A DNA stretch of 64,000 bases, taken from contig CP036432.1 of NCBI GenBank assembly GCA_007753675.1, positions 4,128,394-4,192,393 of the forward strand. The letters run 5' to 3'. Below, one piece after another: positions 53,610-62,521 of the stretch. Origin of the DNA: Stieleria magnilauensis (lineage in GTDB: Bacteria > Planctomycetota > Planctomycetia > Pirellulales > Pirellulaceae). The position numbers and the translations under genes were made by a program. Under the pieces are notes generated by a model. The model saw nothing but the letters and a program-made list of their open reading frames with translations, did no database searches and was not told the origin of the DNA. Numbering within the stretch: the first letter of the stretch is position 1; every line of letters starts with the position of its first letter.

Positions 53610-55136
53610 ATGCGACCGCTACGCGACCTGTCGATTCGAGTCAAATTAACAGGTTCGTTGATTGCCGTCGTCAGCATCGTGTTGTTGTTGTCGACCGTCG
53701 CGGGACTGGTCGAGCAACATCGCTCGGCAAAGACCGCCATGATGAACCAGTTTTCCGTGTTGGCCGATGCGTTGGGTGACGCCAGCATCACGCCATTGGT
53801 CTTTGACGACGTTGACACGGGGGCGGAAGTTTTGGCGTCGGCGCGTCTGGAACCCAAGATTCTGTTCGTGCAAACCTTCGACGCCAATGGAAACCGATTC
53901 GCTTCCTACCAAGCCCCTGATTTCGCGTCCGAAGAAGTGGTCCTGCCGCCCGGTGAAGATCAATTCCTTTTCGAAGGTGAGTTCCTGCACGTGTCGAAAT
54001 CGATTGACCGAGACGGAGCGACGATGGGAAGGATTTATTTGCGGGCGAGCATGAAAGACCTATACGCGACGACGCGTCACAAGATTTTCCTCGCGACGCT
54101 CTCGCTGTTGATTTGTCTGTTTATCGCGATCCTGCTCGGCTCACTGCTGCAGCGAGAGATTGCCAGGCCGATCCTGGAATTGGCCGCTGCGACCAAGAAG
54201 GTGTCCGGCGAAGGGGATTTTACCGCACGCGTGCACAGCAACTCCGGTGACGAAATCGGCGTGCTATGCGACGGTTTCAACACCATGCTCGATCAAATCC
54301 AACAACGTGATCGAGAGTTGGAGAAACATCGCGCGCATCTGGAGGAATTGGTGCGGGAGCGGACCAGTCGACTGGAAGCCCAGACGCAGGAATTGACCGA
54401 TTCCAACGCCCAACTGGAACGCAGCAATCAAGAACTCGATGATTTCGCCTACATCGTCTCGCACGATTTGAAGGAACCGTTGCGTGGGATCTCACGTTAC
54501 TCCTCGTTTATTGCCGAAGACTATGCCGGGAAGTTAGACGAGGCCGGCCACGAAAAACTTGAGACGCTGCAACGGCTTTGTTTACGTCAGGAAAACCTGA
54601 TCGATTCGCTCCTGCATTATTCCCGCGTCGGCCGCGCCGAACTGGCGATCGCTCCGACCGACCTGAACGACGTCATCGAACAAGTTCTCGACATGATGCA
54701 TATTACTTTAGAGGAACTGGGTATCGAGGTGCGAGTACCGCGACATTTGCCGACCGTGGCCTGTGACTCGGTCCGAATCGTTGAAGTTTTTCGCAATCTG
54801 ATCACCAATGCGGTAAAGTACAATGACAAGGCGGACAAGTGGATCGAAATCGGTTTTCAGCAACATGGTGAGTCCGGCGGCAACGATCTGAACCCAACCG
54901 GCTTCGTCTTTTATGTCCGTGACAACGGGATCGGCATCCGAGAAAAGCACCAGGAGTCCGTCTTTCGAATTTTCAAACGGCTTCACGCCCGGGACAAGTA
55001 CGGCGGCGGAACCGGCGCGGGATTGACGTTTGTGAAGAAGATTGTGGAGCGACATGGTGGTAAGATCTGGCTGGAATCGACGTTCGGTGAAGGCACCACG
55101 TTTTATTTCACGCTTGAAAAAGGAATCGTCGCGTGA
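53610..55136 (+). CDS. Membrane sensor histidine kinase (CHASE8-HAMP-HisKA-HATPase)
   Basis: 508 residues. Two membrane helices (about 13-35 and 160-180) enclose a CHASE8-like periplasmic sensor ('MMNQFSVLADALGDASITPLVFDDVDTGAEVLASARLEP'). HAMP (about 180-235) and a coiled coil follow. 'DFAYIVSHDLKEPLRGI' carries the phospho-accepting His285. The ATP-binding domain shows 'NLITNAVKYND', 'VRDNGIGI' and 'GGGTGAGLTFVKKIVERHGG'. This kinase type, close to phytochrome-like kinases in its HisKA region, is usually paired with a single-domain response regulator, and one follows at 55245. The upstream YfiR-like protein probably modulates its sensor. Confidence 0.92.
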   Translation: MRPLRDLSIRVKLTGSLIAVVSIVLLLSTVAGLVEQHRSAKTAMMNQFSVLADALGDASITPLVFDDVDTGAEVLASARLEPKILFVQTFDANGNRFASYQAPDFASEEVVLPPGEDQFLFEGEFLHVSKSIDRDGATMGRIYLRASMKDLYATTRHKIFLATLSLLICLFIAILLGSLLQREIARPILELAAATKKVSGEGDFTARVHSNSGDEIGVLCDGFNTMLDQIQQRDRELEKHRAHLEELVRERTSRLEAQTQELTDSNAQLERSNQELDDFAYIVSHDLKEPLRGISRYSSFIAEDYAGKLDEAGHEKLETLQRLCLRQENLIDSLLHYSRVGRAELAIAPTDLNDVIEQVLDMMHITLEELGIEVRVPRHLPTVACDSVRIVEVFRNLITNAVKYNDKADKWIEIGFQQHGESGGNDLNPTGFVFYVRDNGIGIREKHQESVFRIFKRLHARDKYGGGTGAGLTFVKKIVERHGGKIWLESTFGEGTTFYFTLEKGIVA

Positions 55137-55244
55137 GTTGACCGAGCTATTTTTCGTAGGCGAAGGTTGGACGTGTCATTTCGATGCCATCGGAAACACT
55201 CGAGCCGATTGTGCAAAACCCGATGCAGAGGAGACGCGTGACTG

Positions 55245-55697
55245 ATGGTCGACTGGAGCAATCAACCGATCCTGATCGTCGAAGACAGTCCGGAGGACTT
55301 TGAAGCGACCGTCCGCGCTTTGAGGTCCTCGGGGCTTCGCAATTCGCTGTACCGATGTAGCGACGGTGACGAGGCACTCGATTACCTGCACCGCCGTGGC
55401 GATTACGCATCGGCCGACACCGCGCCGCGTCCGGGGATCATTCTGTTGGACTTGAATCTGCCCGGGACTGATGGTCGTGAAGTGCTCGAAGAGATCAAGC
55501 AAGATCCTGAGTTGAAAAAGATCCCCGTGGTCGTGCTGACAACGTCAACCGACGAACGGGATATCGAGGCGTGTTATGAGTTTGGTGCGAACAGCTACAT
55601 CCAGAAGCCGGTGGATCTGGCTGGGTTCGTCAATGCGATTCAGCGGCTGAAAGATTACTGGTTCCGGATCGTGGTGTTCCCCAAGACCGACGACTGA
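55245..55697 (+). CDS. Single-domain response regulator
   Basis: 150 residues, one receiver domain without output domain. 'PILIVEDSPEDFEATVRAL' gives the acidic pair, 'GIILLDLNLPGTDG' the phospho-accepting Asp, 'VVVLTTSTDERD' the Thr/Ser and 'SYIQKPVDL' the Lys. It matches the Rcp1-like type that takes phosphate from HisKA kinases of the preceding class. It lies 3 bp before the hybrid kinase gene. Confidence 0.92.
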   Translation: MVDWSNQPILIVEDSPEDFEATVRALRSSGLRNSLYRCSDGDEALDYLHRRGDYASADTAPRPGIILLDLNLPGTDGREVLEEIKQDPELKKIPVVVLTTSTDERDIEACYEFGANSYIQKPVDLAGFVNAIQRLKDYWFRIVVFPKTDD

Positions 55698-55700
55698 GAA

Positions 55701-58121
55701 ATGACGCTTCGTATTTTGATCGTCGACGACAGCCCCGAAGACCGTGAGGTCTACCGGCGGCTGTTGGCCCAGCAAGCCTGGAACGAATACGACGTGGCCG
55801 AAGCGGATTGCGGCGAAGATGGGCTTGACGCGTGTCGGGACCATCCGCCGGATTGCATTTTGCTCGATTACAATCTGCCCGATCTGGACGGTCTGGAATT
55901 CCTCACCGAACTCCATGACGCCGTCCCCGATCACCACCTTGCCGTCGTGATGTTGACCGGCCAGGGCAACGAATCGATCGCCGTCGAAGCGATGAAGAAA
56001 GGTGCCCAGGATTATCTGGTCAAGGGTGAACTGACATCGGACAACCTGCAGCGAGCGGTCTCCAACGCCGTTGAAAAGGTCAGCCTGCAACGCGAAGTCG
56101 AACTGCAGCGCGAAGAACTGAAGCAGCGCAACGAACAGTTGCAACTGGCCAAGGAAGCCGCCGAGGCCGCCAACCGCGCCAAGAGCGATTTCCTGGCCAA
56201 CATGAGTCATGAAATCCGCACGCCGATGAACGGCATCATCGGGATGACCGAGCTGTTGCTCAGCACGCAACACACAGCGGAACAAAATGAATACCTGTCG
56301 ATGGTCAAAGACTCCGCCGACGCGCTGCTTCGACTGCTCAACGACATCCTGGATTTTTCAAAGATCGAAGCCGGAAAGCTCGCTTTGGAGGCGACGCATT
56401 TCAACCTGCGTGATTGCATCGGCAAGACCGGTCAAACGCTGGGAATTCGCGCGGCCGACAAATCGTTGGAGTTGCATTGTCGGATCGACCCGGAATTACC
56501 AGAGTACCTGCTCGGGGACGCCGGGCGGCTGCGCCAAATCATCGTCAACCTGGCCGGAAACGCCATCAAATTCACCAGCGAAGGTGAAGTCGTCATTAAT
56601 GTGGCCGAGGAAGCTCGGTTTGACGATCAGGTGCGATTGCATGTCTCGGTGTCCGACACGGGAATCGGGATTGCCCCGGAGCACCAGAAGAATGTGTTTG
56701 GGGTGTTCGAGCAAGCGGACTCTTCGATCACGCGAAAGTTCGGCGGCACGGGACTGGGGCTGGCCATCTCCTCGCAACTGGTGGCGATGATGGGCGGACG
56801 GATTTGGCTGGAAAGCGAACTCGGTAAGGGCACCACGTTTCATTTCACCTGTGAGTTCGGGCTCGGCGCACCACAGCCGACCGTATCGCCGATCGACCGT
56901 TCGGCGCTCGAGGGGCTGGCAACACTGGTCGTCGACGACAACTTGACCAACCGTCGAATCTTGGAAGAGATTCTGAACAATTGGAAGATGCAGCCGGAAA
57001 CGGCTGAGAGCGGTGCGGCGGCCTTGAGTGAGCTGACGCGGGCGACGGCCGATGGCCGGCCGTATCAGCTGGTGCTGCTCGACGCGATGATGCCGGAAAT
57101 GGACGGATTCGAATTGGCCAAACGCATTCACGCCGATCCGAACATCAACCGCTGCACCCTGGTCATGATTTCCTCGGCGGCGCGACCCGGTGATGCAGAC
57201 CGCTGTCGCGAACTGGGCATCCTGCGGTACATGACCAAACCGGTCGTCCAGTCGGAGCTGCTCGAGACACTGTTGGAGGTGTTCGGCGAGCAGGCCGCCC
57301 AGGATCGTGCAGCGCAGTCCGATTCCGGCGAACCGGCAGAGCCGTCCGCGGGGCTGAAGATTCTGCTGGCCGAGGACGGGTTGGTCAATCAACGCGTCGC
57401 CGTCGGGCTGTTGCAGATGCGCGGCCACCACGTGACGATCGCCAACAACGGCAAAGAAGCCGTCGACGCGGTTCGCAACGACCGCTACGACGTCGTGCTG
57501 ATGGACGTGCAAATGCCCGAGATGGACGGTTTGGAAGCGACGATCGCGATTCGTGAACTGGAGAAACCAAACGGCCGACACACGCCGATCATTGCGATGA
57601 CCGCCGCGGCGATGAAGGGCGATCGCGAAAAGTGCTTGCAGGTCGGCATGGACGGCTATATCTCCAAACCGATCGACCCTGAACAACTCACCAGCACCCT
57701 CCAACAGATCTCTCCGGCCGAATCCGGTCCCGCCGCCGACGTGACGGCGCCCGCGACGCCACCGGAATCCACCGACGTGATCGACCTGGAATTCGCCCAG
57801 ACGAGAATTCCCGGCGGAGCCCAAGGCGTCAAGGAAGTGGCACAGTTGTTGATCGACGAATGCCCGAAGATGATCCATGAAATACGTGAAGGCTTGGCCA
57901 ACCAGGACGCCAATCAAGTTCGACGCGGAGCCCACACGCTGAAGGGGTCTGCCGATTGGTTTGCCGCCAAGCGGGTTGTCGCGACGGCCAAACGATTGGA
58001 AACTTACGCCCATGATGGAGACCTGGAATCCGCCTCGACGGTCTTGCCAGAGCTTGAAGCCGAGGTGCGGCAACTCGTCGATGCCGTCAAAGAGCTGACG
58101 AAGCCCGCCGCCTCACAATAG
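55701..58121 (+). CDS. Hybrid kinase REC-HisKA-HATPase-REC-REC-HPt
   Basis: 806 residues, no membrane helix, so cytoplasmic. REC1 (about 1-120) has Asp56 in '[11 protein letters not shown]' and 'YLVKGE'. A coiled coil leads to HisKA with '[13 protein letters not shown]' (His170) and an ATPase domain with '[11 protein letters not shown]', 'VSDTGIGI' and '[10 protein letters not shown]'. Two more receivers follow: one ('[19 protein letters not shown]') and one ('[24 protein letters not shown]...[15 protein letters not shown]'). The C-terminus is an HPt domain ('[17 protein letters not shown]'). The chain allows a complete internal phosphorelay. It is likely fed by the kinase and regulator encoded just upstream; the final output is not in the window. 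Confidence 0.93.
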   Translation: MTLRILIVDDSPEDREVYRRLLAQQAWNEYDVAEADCGEDGLDACRDHPPDCILLDYNLPDLDGLEFLTELHDAVPDHHLAVVMLTGQGNESIAVEAMKKGAQDYLVKGELTSDNLQRAVSNAVEKVSLQREVELQREELKQRNEQLQLAKEAAEAANRAKSDFLANMSHEIRTPMNGIIGMTELLLSTQHTAEQNEYLSMVKDSADALLRLLNDILDFSKIEAGKLALEATHFNLRDCIGKTGQTLGIRAADKSLELHCRIDPELPEYLLGDAGRLRQIIVNLAGNAIKFTSEGEVVINVAEEARFDDQVRLHVSVSDTGIGIAPEHQKNVFGVFEQADSSITRKFGGTGLGLAISSQLVAMMGGRIWLESELGKGTTFHFTCEFGLGAPQPTVSPIDRSALEGLATLVVDDNLTNRRILEEILNNWKMQPETAESGAAALSELTRATADGRPYQLVLLDAMMPEMDGFELAKRIHADPNINRCTLVMISSAARPGDADRCRELGILRYMTKPVVQSELLETLLEVFGEQAAQDRAAQSDSGEPAEPSAGLKILLAEDGLVNQRVAVGLLQMRGHHVTIANNGKEAVDAVRNDRYDVVLMDVQMPEMDGLEATIAIRELEKPNGRHTPIIAMTAAAMKGDREKCLQVGMDGYISKPIDPEQLTSTLQQISPAESGPAADVTAPATPPESTDVIDLEFAQTRIPGGAQGVKEVAQLLIDECPKMIHEIREGLANQDANQVRRGAHTLKGSADWFAAKRVVATAKRLETYAHDGDLESASTVLPELEAEVRQLVDAVKELTKPAASQ

Positions 58122-58147
58122 CAATCGCCCCCCGTTTCGTCTTCCCA

Positions 58148-60256
58148 ATGCCCTACCTCCCGTCCATGCCGACGCGATGCATCGCTCGGACTGTTGCCAC
58201 ATTCTGTTTCCTTGCCATCGCGTCACAGACCGGATCGGCGCAGACAGCCCCGTCGTTGTCCATCGATCAAGACGGGCTGAAGCTGATCCATTCCGATCAC
58301 GCCGCATCGGCACTGCATTCGCCCACCGAAGGTCTATGGTCGATCGGTACCGGATGGAGCGAAAATGCGTCGACGGCCTGGCACCACGGGCAACCCGACC
58401 ACGTGGAACGACGTGGGCCGTGGTCGATCGCGACCGGAACGGTTTCGACGGTCGATGGCGTCTGGGAAATCCGCGACCTCTATCGCGTGATGCCTCTGGG
58501 GGTGGTGCAAGCCAAACGGCGCTGGCACTACACCGGAGAAAAGCCCAGCGGACCGGTCGTGCTGTCGGTCCGATTCGTGATCGATTCGGCCAAGAATGAG
58601 ACACCGCAACCGTTCTTGCCCGGCATCAATTATTACGGCAATCCGTCCGGAACCCGAATCGATGACACGCGCGTCCCCACGTGGTCCGGCCGACCTGGCG
58701 AAGAGGCGTTGTACGAAGAGCATCGCTATCCATTGCCGTTTGCCGCAGTCGAACAGACGGGTAAGGCAGTCGCGGCGATCCACAGCCGACCGTCGCGGTT
58801 ACCCTTTGCGGCACGCGAGGATCTTTGGTGGTCGCTCGGTTTGGTGGCCGGCGAGGGGACCGTTGGGATGACGCTGCGAAGTGGCCCCACCGCATCCAAT
58901 GGCCAACGGGGCGTGGTCAAGGCGCGGCAAACAATGTTCTTGCCGTACGAAGACGCACACTTGGTCGACATCCCGCCGGGCGCGATCATCGAGAAAGAGT
59001 TTTGGTTGCAGTTCACTCCGGCGACGGATCCGGGCCACGGCTTTCGCCATCCGCTTTGGACGTCCATTGACTTGTTTGATCCCCGCACCGATCGCTCGCT
59101 GCCACGTCCGGCGGACGTGATGGCGGCCAAGATGAACGACACGTTCGATCGCTGGCACGAAGACGACCAGTGTGCCGGATTCCGGACGCGACCGCCGGGC
59201 AGCAATCCGTGGATCATGATGGGCTGGGCCGATCGCGCCGAAGTCGCTCCGCGGGCGCTGCTGGGGATGGATCTTCGACCCTACACCGATCAACCGGACA
59301 AATGGAAACAGCGGGCCGCCGACGCGCTCGACTTCCTGACGTCGGCCCCGACGCGGAAAGCCCCCTACGGCGATGGTTTTCCGATCGTCTATGACTATCA
59401 ATCGCACCGCTGGCTTCCACTTCAGAATCCGCTTTCCCAGGCCCAGACGCTCCACGCCATGGTGGATGCCATCACCGAAACGGATCACCCGCATCGAGAT
59501 CAATGGATGCGTTTCGTCGCGACACACCTGGACGCGATCGCCGAGCGTATTTTGAAGTCCGATTGGCGGCCCGTGTCCACCAACGAAGCGTTTGCGATCG
59601 CGCCTCTGGTCAAAGGCAGCAGCTATGCGTCGAACGATCGGTGGATGGCCGCGGCGATCAAGCTAGCCGATCACACGATCGAGCGTCATCTGGACATGAA
59701 AGAACCGTATTGGGGGGGCACGTTGGACGCCCGCTGCGAAGACAAGGAGGGGGCTTGGGCGGCGTTGCAGGGGTTTGCCGCACTGTACCGGGCCAGCCGC
59801 GATCCCCGCTACCTCCGCGCGGCGGTTCATGCCGGTGATGTCTGCTTAAGTTATCTGTATGTCTGGGACGTTACGTTGCCGCCGGGACGTTTGGCCGATC
59901 ATGATTTGAAGACGCGCGGTTGGACCGGCGTCTCGGTGCAGAACCAACACCTGGATGTGTTCGGCGTTGTGTTCACTCCCACGTTATGGGAACTGGCCGA
60001 CTGGACCGGCGACCAGCGGTATCGTCAGCTCGCCAAAATCATGTTCGTCAGCTGTGGGCAAATGACGGATCTGGCAACCGGGGTCCAGGGCGAACAGTTG
60101 CTGCAAACCAATTATGAACAGCATGACCCCCGCGACGTCGTCGAAGGGATGCGTGGTGATTACGCCGAACGGTGGAACATCTACTGGATCACCGCACACT
60201 TTTTGACCGCGGCGGCCGACTTTGAGAAACTGGGCGTCGATTGGCGATCGTTTTGA
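58148..60256 (+). CDS. Secreted protein with six-hairpin-like C-terminus
   Basis: 702 residues with a signal peptide (about residues 8-32). The first half is beta-rich ('ALHSPTEGLWSIGTGW...VERRGPWSIATGTV'). The second half shows repeated helix pairs with Trp/Arg/Asp motifs ('NPLSQAQTLHAMVDAITETDH', 'EPYWGGTLDARCEDKEGAWAALQGFAALYRASRDPRYLRAA') like alpha/alpha six-hairpin glycosidases. It probably acts on a polysaccharide outside the cell; neither family number nor catalytic residues can be fixed. It starts 26 bp after the hybrid kinase and could be in the same transcript. Confidence 0.7.
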   Translation: MPYLPSMPTRCIARTVATFCFLAIASQTGSAQTAPSLSIDQDGLKLIHSDHAASALHSPTEGLWSIGTGWSENASTAWHHGQPDHVERRGPWSIATGTVSTVDGVWEIRDLYRVMPLGVVQAKRRWHYTGEKPSGPVVLSVRFVIDSAKNETPQPFLPGINYYGNPSGTRIDDTRVPTWSGRPGEEALYEEHRYPLPFAAVEQTGKAVAAIHSRPSRLPFAAREDLWWSLGLVAGEGTVGMTLRSGPTASNGQRGVVKARQTMFLPYEDAHLVDIPPGAIIEKEFWLQFTPATDPGHGFRHPLWTSIDLFDPRTDRSLPRPADVMAAKMNDTFDRWHEDDQCAGFRTRPPGSNPWIMMGWADRAEVAPRALLGMDLRPYTDQPDKWKQRAADALDFLTSAPTRKAPYGDGFPIVYDYQSHRWLPLQNPLSQAQTLHAMVDAITETDHPHRDQWMRFVATHLDAIAERILKSDWRPVSTNEAFAIAPLVKGSSYASNDRWMAAAIKLADHTIERHLDMKEPYWGGTLDARCEDKEGAWAALQGFAALYRASRDPRYLRAAVHAGDVCLSYLYVWDVTLPPGRLADHDLKTRGWTGVSVQNQHLDVFGVVFTPTLWELADWTGDQRYRQLAKIMFVSCGQMTDLATGVQGEQLLQTNYEQHDPRDVVEGMRGDYAERWNIYWITAHFLTAAADFEKLGVDWRSF

Positions 60257-60608
60257 ACGGCGTGGAGGTGCCCCCGGTTTGGCAACGCTGTAAATCAATC
60301 TCAATGGTGAGGCTCGGACGCTGGCGCGAACCGGCTGATGTCAAACGATGATCAGCCGTTTGGCGCGAGCCTACGGGCCCTCATCTGAGGAAGCGCCGCT
60401 TCACTTAGCGGTATTGGGCTTTAGCCGCTCTCTGTCGCTGCGTATCAGCGACCGGAAATCGCCTGAAGTGGTCCGGAGGTGGTGCTGCGCTGACCTCCGG
60501 CGACTCGCTGAAATCCCTCGGGATACTACGGACGCTCGGCGCGTCGCATCTGTGTCGGCCAGACATCAAGGGGGCAGTCGGCTCAGTAGCGTGAAAGTCG
60601 ATGGAGGA
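60257..60608. other. Intergenic interspersed repeats
   Basis: No gene. It includes a block with 'GGCGCGAACCGGCTGATGTC' and its inverse 'GATCAGCCGTTTGGCGCGAG' (60322-60370), and the intact repeat 'GTCCGGAGGTGGTGCTGCGC' at 60472, whose homologue is split by the IS50-like element. Confidence 0.6.
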
Positions 60609-60741
60609 CTAGGATTCCGCCGCACCTTGGTTTTCGGGTAGGCGGTAGTGGACGAGGCGACGAGTCCTCTGTCGTCGGCATATTGGCAAGGACTCGTCGC
60701 CTCGTCCACTACCCGAAAATTCAGCTGCGATAGAGCACTAG
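60609..60741. repeat. Palindromic interspersed element, copy 2
   Basis: It runs from CTAG (60609-60612) through CGGGTAGGCGGTAG and TGGACGAGGCGACGAGTCCT, a short loop (about 60669-60688), and the inverted arm to CTAG (60738-60741). The right CTAG contains the stop codon of miaA on the minus strand. Confidence 0.85.
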
Positions 60742-61715
60742 GATGCGGTTCCCGTCTGCTCGATGTGCTGGAGCAAGAACTCGAGCGCAGCGGATTCAGT
60801 GTCGAGTTGATCCAGCTCGACGGTGGTGATTTCGCTGAACGATCGAAACCAGGTTTCCTGGCGTTTGGCCAGCTGTCGGGTGTGGGTCGCCACCAGGTCT
60901 TTCAGTGCATCGATGGGACCGCCGCCTGCCGCTTTCCAGTCCAGGATTTCTCGATAGCCGACGGCTTGGGAGGCGGTCCGGGACAACGAACCAAACCGCT
61001 CGACCAATTGCTCGACTTCTTCAATCAGCCCCCGCTCAAACATTTGCTCGACACGTTCGTTGATCCGCTGATGAAGTTTGCCTCGATCGTGTCGGAGCGC
61101 AAACACGTTGCAGGACCGCGCGTCGACGTGGCGGTCGAATTGAACCTGTCGATGGCTCAGCGGCATCCCGGTGTGCTTAGAAACCTCCAGCGCCCGAATC
61201 ATGCGGCGCGTGTCTCCCGGCGCGATCCGGGCGGCCGAAACGGGGTCGACCTGAACCAACCGCTGTCGCAGTGCCTCCGCCCCGAACGTCTCGAGGTCAC
61301 GTTGCACCGATTCGCGAAACTCCCAGTCCGGCGGCGGCCCCACATCAAACCCCCTCAACACTGCCTTGAGGAACATCGGAGTTCCGCCGACAAAGATCGG
61401 GCGTTTTCCACGGCTGCAGATCTCGCCGACGCGTTGATGGGCTTCGGCCAAGTAGCACGCAACGCTGAAATCCTGATCGGGATTGGCCAGATCGAGCAGG
61501 TAGTGGGGCACCCTGGCGCGGTCGGCGGCACTCGGTTTGGCCGTCCCGATGTCCATGTGTCGATACACCGCGATCGAATCGAGCGACAAAATCTCGCCCC
61601 CGATCGCTTCGGCCAATCGCAGCGCCAGCGACGTTTTCCCCGAGGCCGTCGGACCGGTCAGGACAATGGTTTGTTCAACCAGGGGTGGAAAAGTCGTTGG
61701 AGTCGGTTCGGACAT
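60738..61715 (-). CDS. miaA: tRNA dimethylallyltransferase MiaA
   Basis: About 325 residues. 'VLTGPTASGKTSLALRLA' is the P-loop. 'LSLDSIAVYRHMDIGTAKPS' is the MiaA signature, 'VPHYLLDLANPDQDFSVACYLAEA' the substrate region, 'GGTPMFLKAVLRG' follows, and the end has 'AVGYREIL' and 'RQLAKRQETWFRS'. The enzyme adds a dimethylallyl group to A37 of tRNAs reading UNN codons. 'SIAVYR' replaces the commoner 'SMQIYR', as in other planctomycetes. The stop codon TAG is supplied by the end of the palindromic element. The start at 61715 is preferred over 61769. Confidence 0.95.
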   Translation of the reverse strand: MSEPTPTTFPPLVEQTIVLTGPTASGKTSLALRLAEAIGGEILSLDSIAVYRHMDIGTAKPSAADRARVPHYLLDLANPDQDFSVACYLAEAHQRVGEICSRGKRPIFVGGTPMFLKAVLRGFDVGPPPDWEFRESVQRDLETFGAEALRQRLVQVDPVSAARIAPGDTRRMIRALEVSKHTGMPLSHRQVQFDRHVDARSCNVFALRHDRGKLHQRINERVEQMFERGLIEEVEQLVERFGSLSRTASQAVGYREILDWKAAGGGPIDALKDLVATHTRQLAKRQETWFRSFSEITTVELDQLDTESAALEFLLQHIEQTGTAS

Positions 61716-61820
61716 CGGCACGCCGGATAAGCCAAAAAAGAAGATTTCCCATTTGAAGGGGTTGCCCAAAGTTTACGCAGATGCGGTCGGATCGGTAAAC
61801 GCGTGGTAGAATCAAGCATC

Positions 61821-62396
61821 ATGGGCATGACGTATTTCAAACGATATCGAATGGAATTTGACCTTCGCGATTGGCGTGGGGACGATGCGCGTCTGCCCGA
61901 AGGCTACGAGCTGTTGCCCTACCTGCCAGGGCTGTTGCGGGAACACGCGATCGCCAAGTTCAATAGTTTCAAGGAGGAATTGGACGCGAACGTTTTCCCC
62001 TGCTTGTCTCGACGCGACGGCTGTTTGCGGCTGATGCGTGAGATCACCAGCCGCGGAGATTTCGTCCCCGACGCGACCTGGCTGATCCGCGCACTCGAAA
62101 CGAACCCGAAAACCGGCGCGGTCCAGCCCTACGCCGTGGGAACCATTCAGGGACTTTCCACCGAAGGCTGGGGCTCGATCCAAAATGTCGGAATCGATCC
62201 GGCGCATCGAGGCAGAGGCTTGGGATCGATTCTGCTGTCCAAGGCTGCGACCGGTTTTCGCGCCGTCGGCTTGGAGCGGATGCACCTGGAAGTCACGACG
62301 GAGAACACCGGCGCGGTGCGGTTGTACGAACGACTGGGATTCAAGCGGTCCAGTGTCGTCTACAAGGCGGCGGAAGTCGCCGGGGCGAACGCCTAG
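61821..62396 (+). CDS. GNAT-family N-acetyltransferase
   Basis: About 191 residues. The acetyl-CoA site is 'IQNVGIDPAHRGRGLGSILLSKAATGFRAVGLERMHLEVTTENTGAVRLYERLGFKRSS', the classical RimI-like motif A plus B. An N-terminal extension of about 90 residues ('GYELLPYLPGLLREHAIAKFNSFKEELDANVFPCLS') probably belongs to a second, degenerate GNAT half. The substrate is unknown. The stop codon TAG (62394-62396) is part of the left CTAG of the palindromic element. The start is either 61821 or 61827. Confidence 0.85.
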   Translation: MGMTYFKRYRMEFDLRDWRGDDARLPEGYELLPYLPGLLREHAIAKFNSFKEELDANVFPCLSRRDGCLRLMREITSRGDFVPDATWLIRALETNPKTGAVQPYAVGTIQGLSTEGWGSIQNVGIDPAHRGRGLGSILLSKAATGFRAVGLERMHLEVTTENTGAVRLYERLGFKRSSVVYKAAEVAGANA

Positions 62397-62521
62397 TACT
62401 CCGCCGCAGCTTGGTTTTGGGTAGGCGGTAGGGGACGAGGCGACGAGTCCTTGCCAATCTGCCGACTACACAGGACTCGTCGCCTCGCCCACTACCCGAA
62501 AATTGAGCTGCGATAGACTAC
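62393..62521. repeat. Palindromic interspersed element, copy 3
   Basis: It begins at CTAG (62393-62396) and ends at CTACTCG (about 62518). Left and right arms pair through GGACGAGGCGACGAGTCCT, with a ~26-bp loop. It fills the complete gap between two convergent genes, and both of their stop codons lie in its ends. It is a plausible bidirectional terminator. Confidence 0.85.

Noticed and set aside
56496-58073. 525-residue minus-strand frame opposite the hybrid kinase
   Set aside because: No domain resemblance; the plus strand carries complete kinase, receiver and HPt motifs.
60648-61730. 360-residue plus-strand frame opposite miaA
   Set aside because: MiaA motifs on the minus strand are unambiguous, and the plus frame begins inside the palindromic element.
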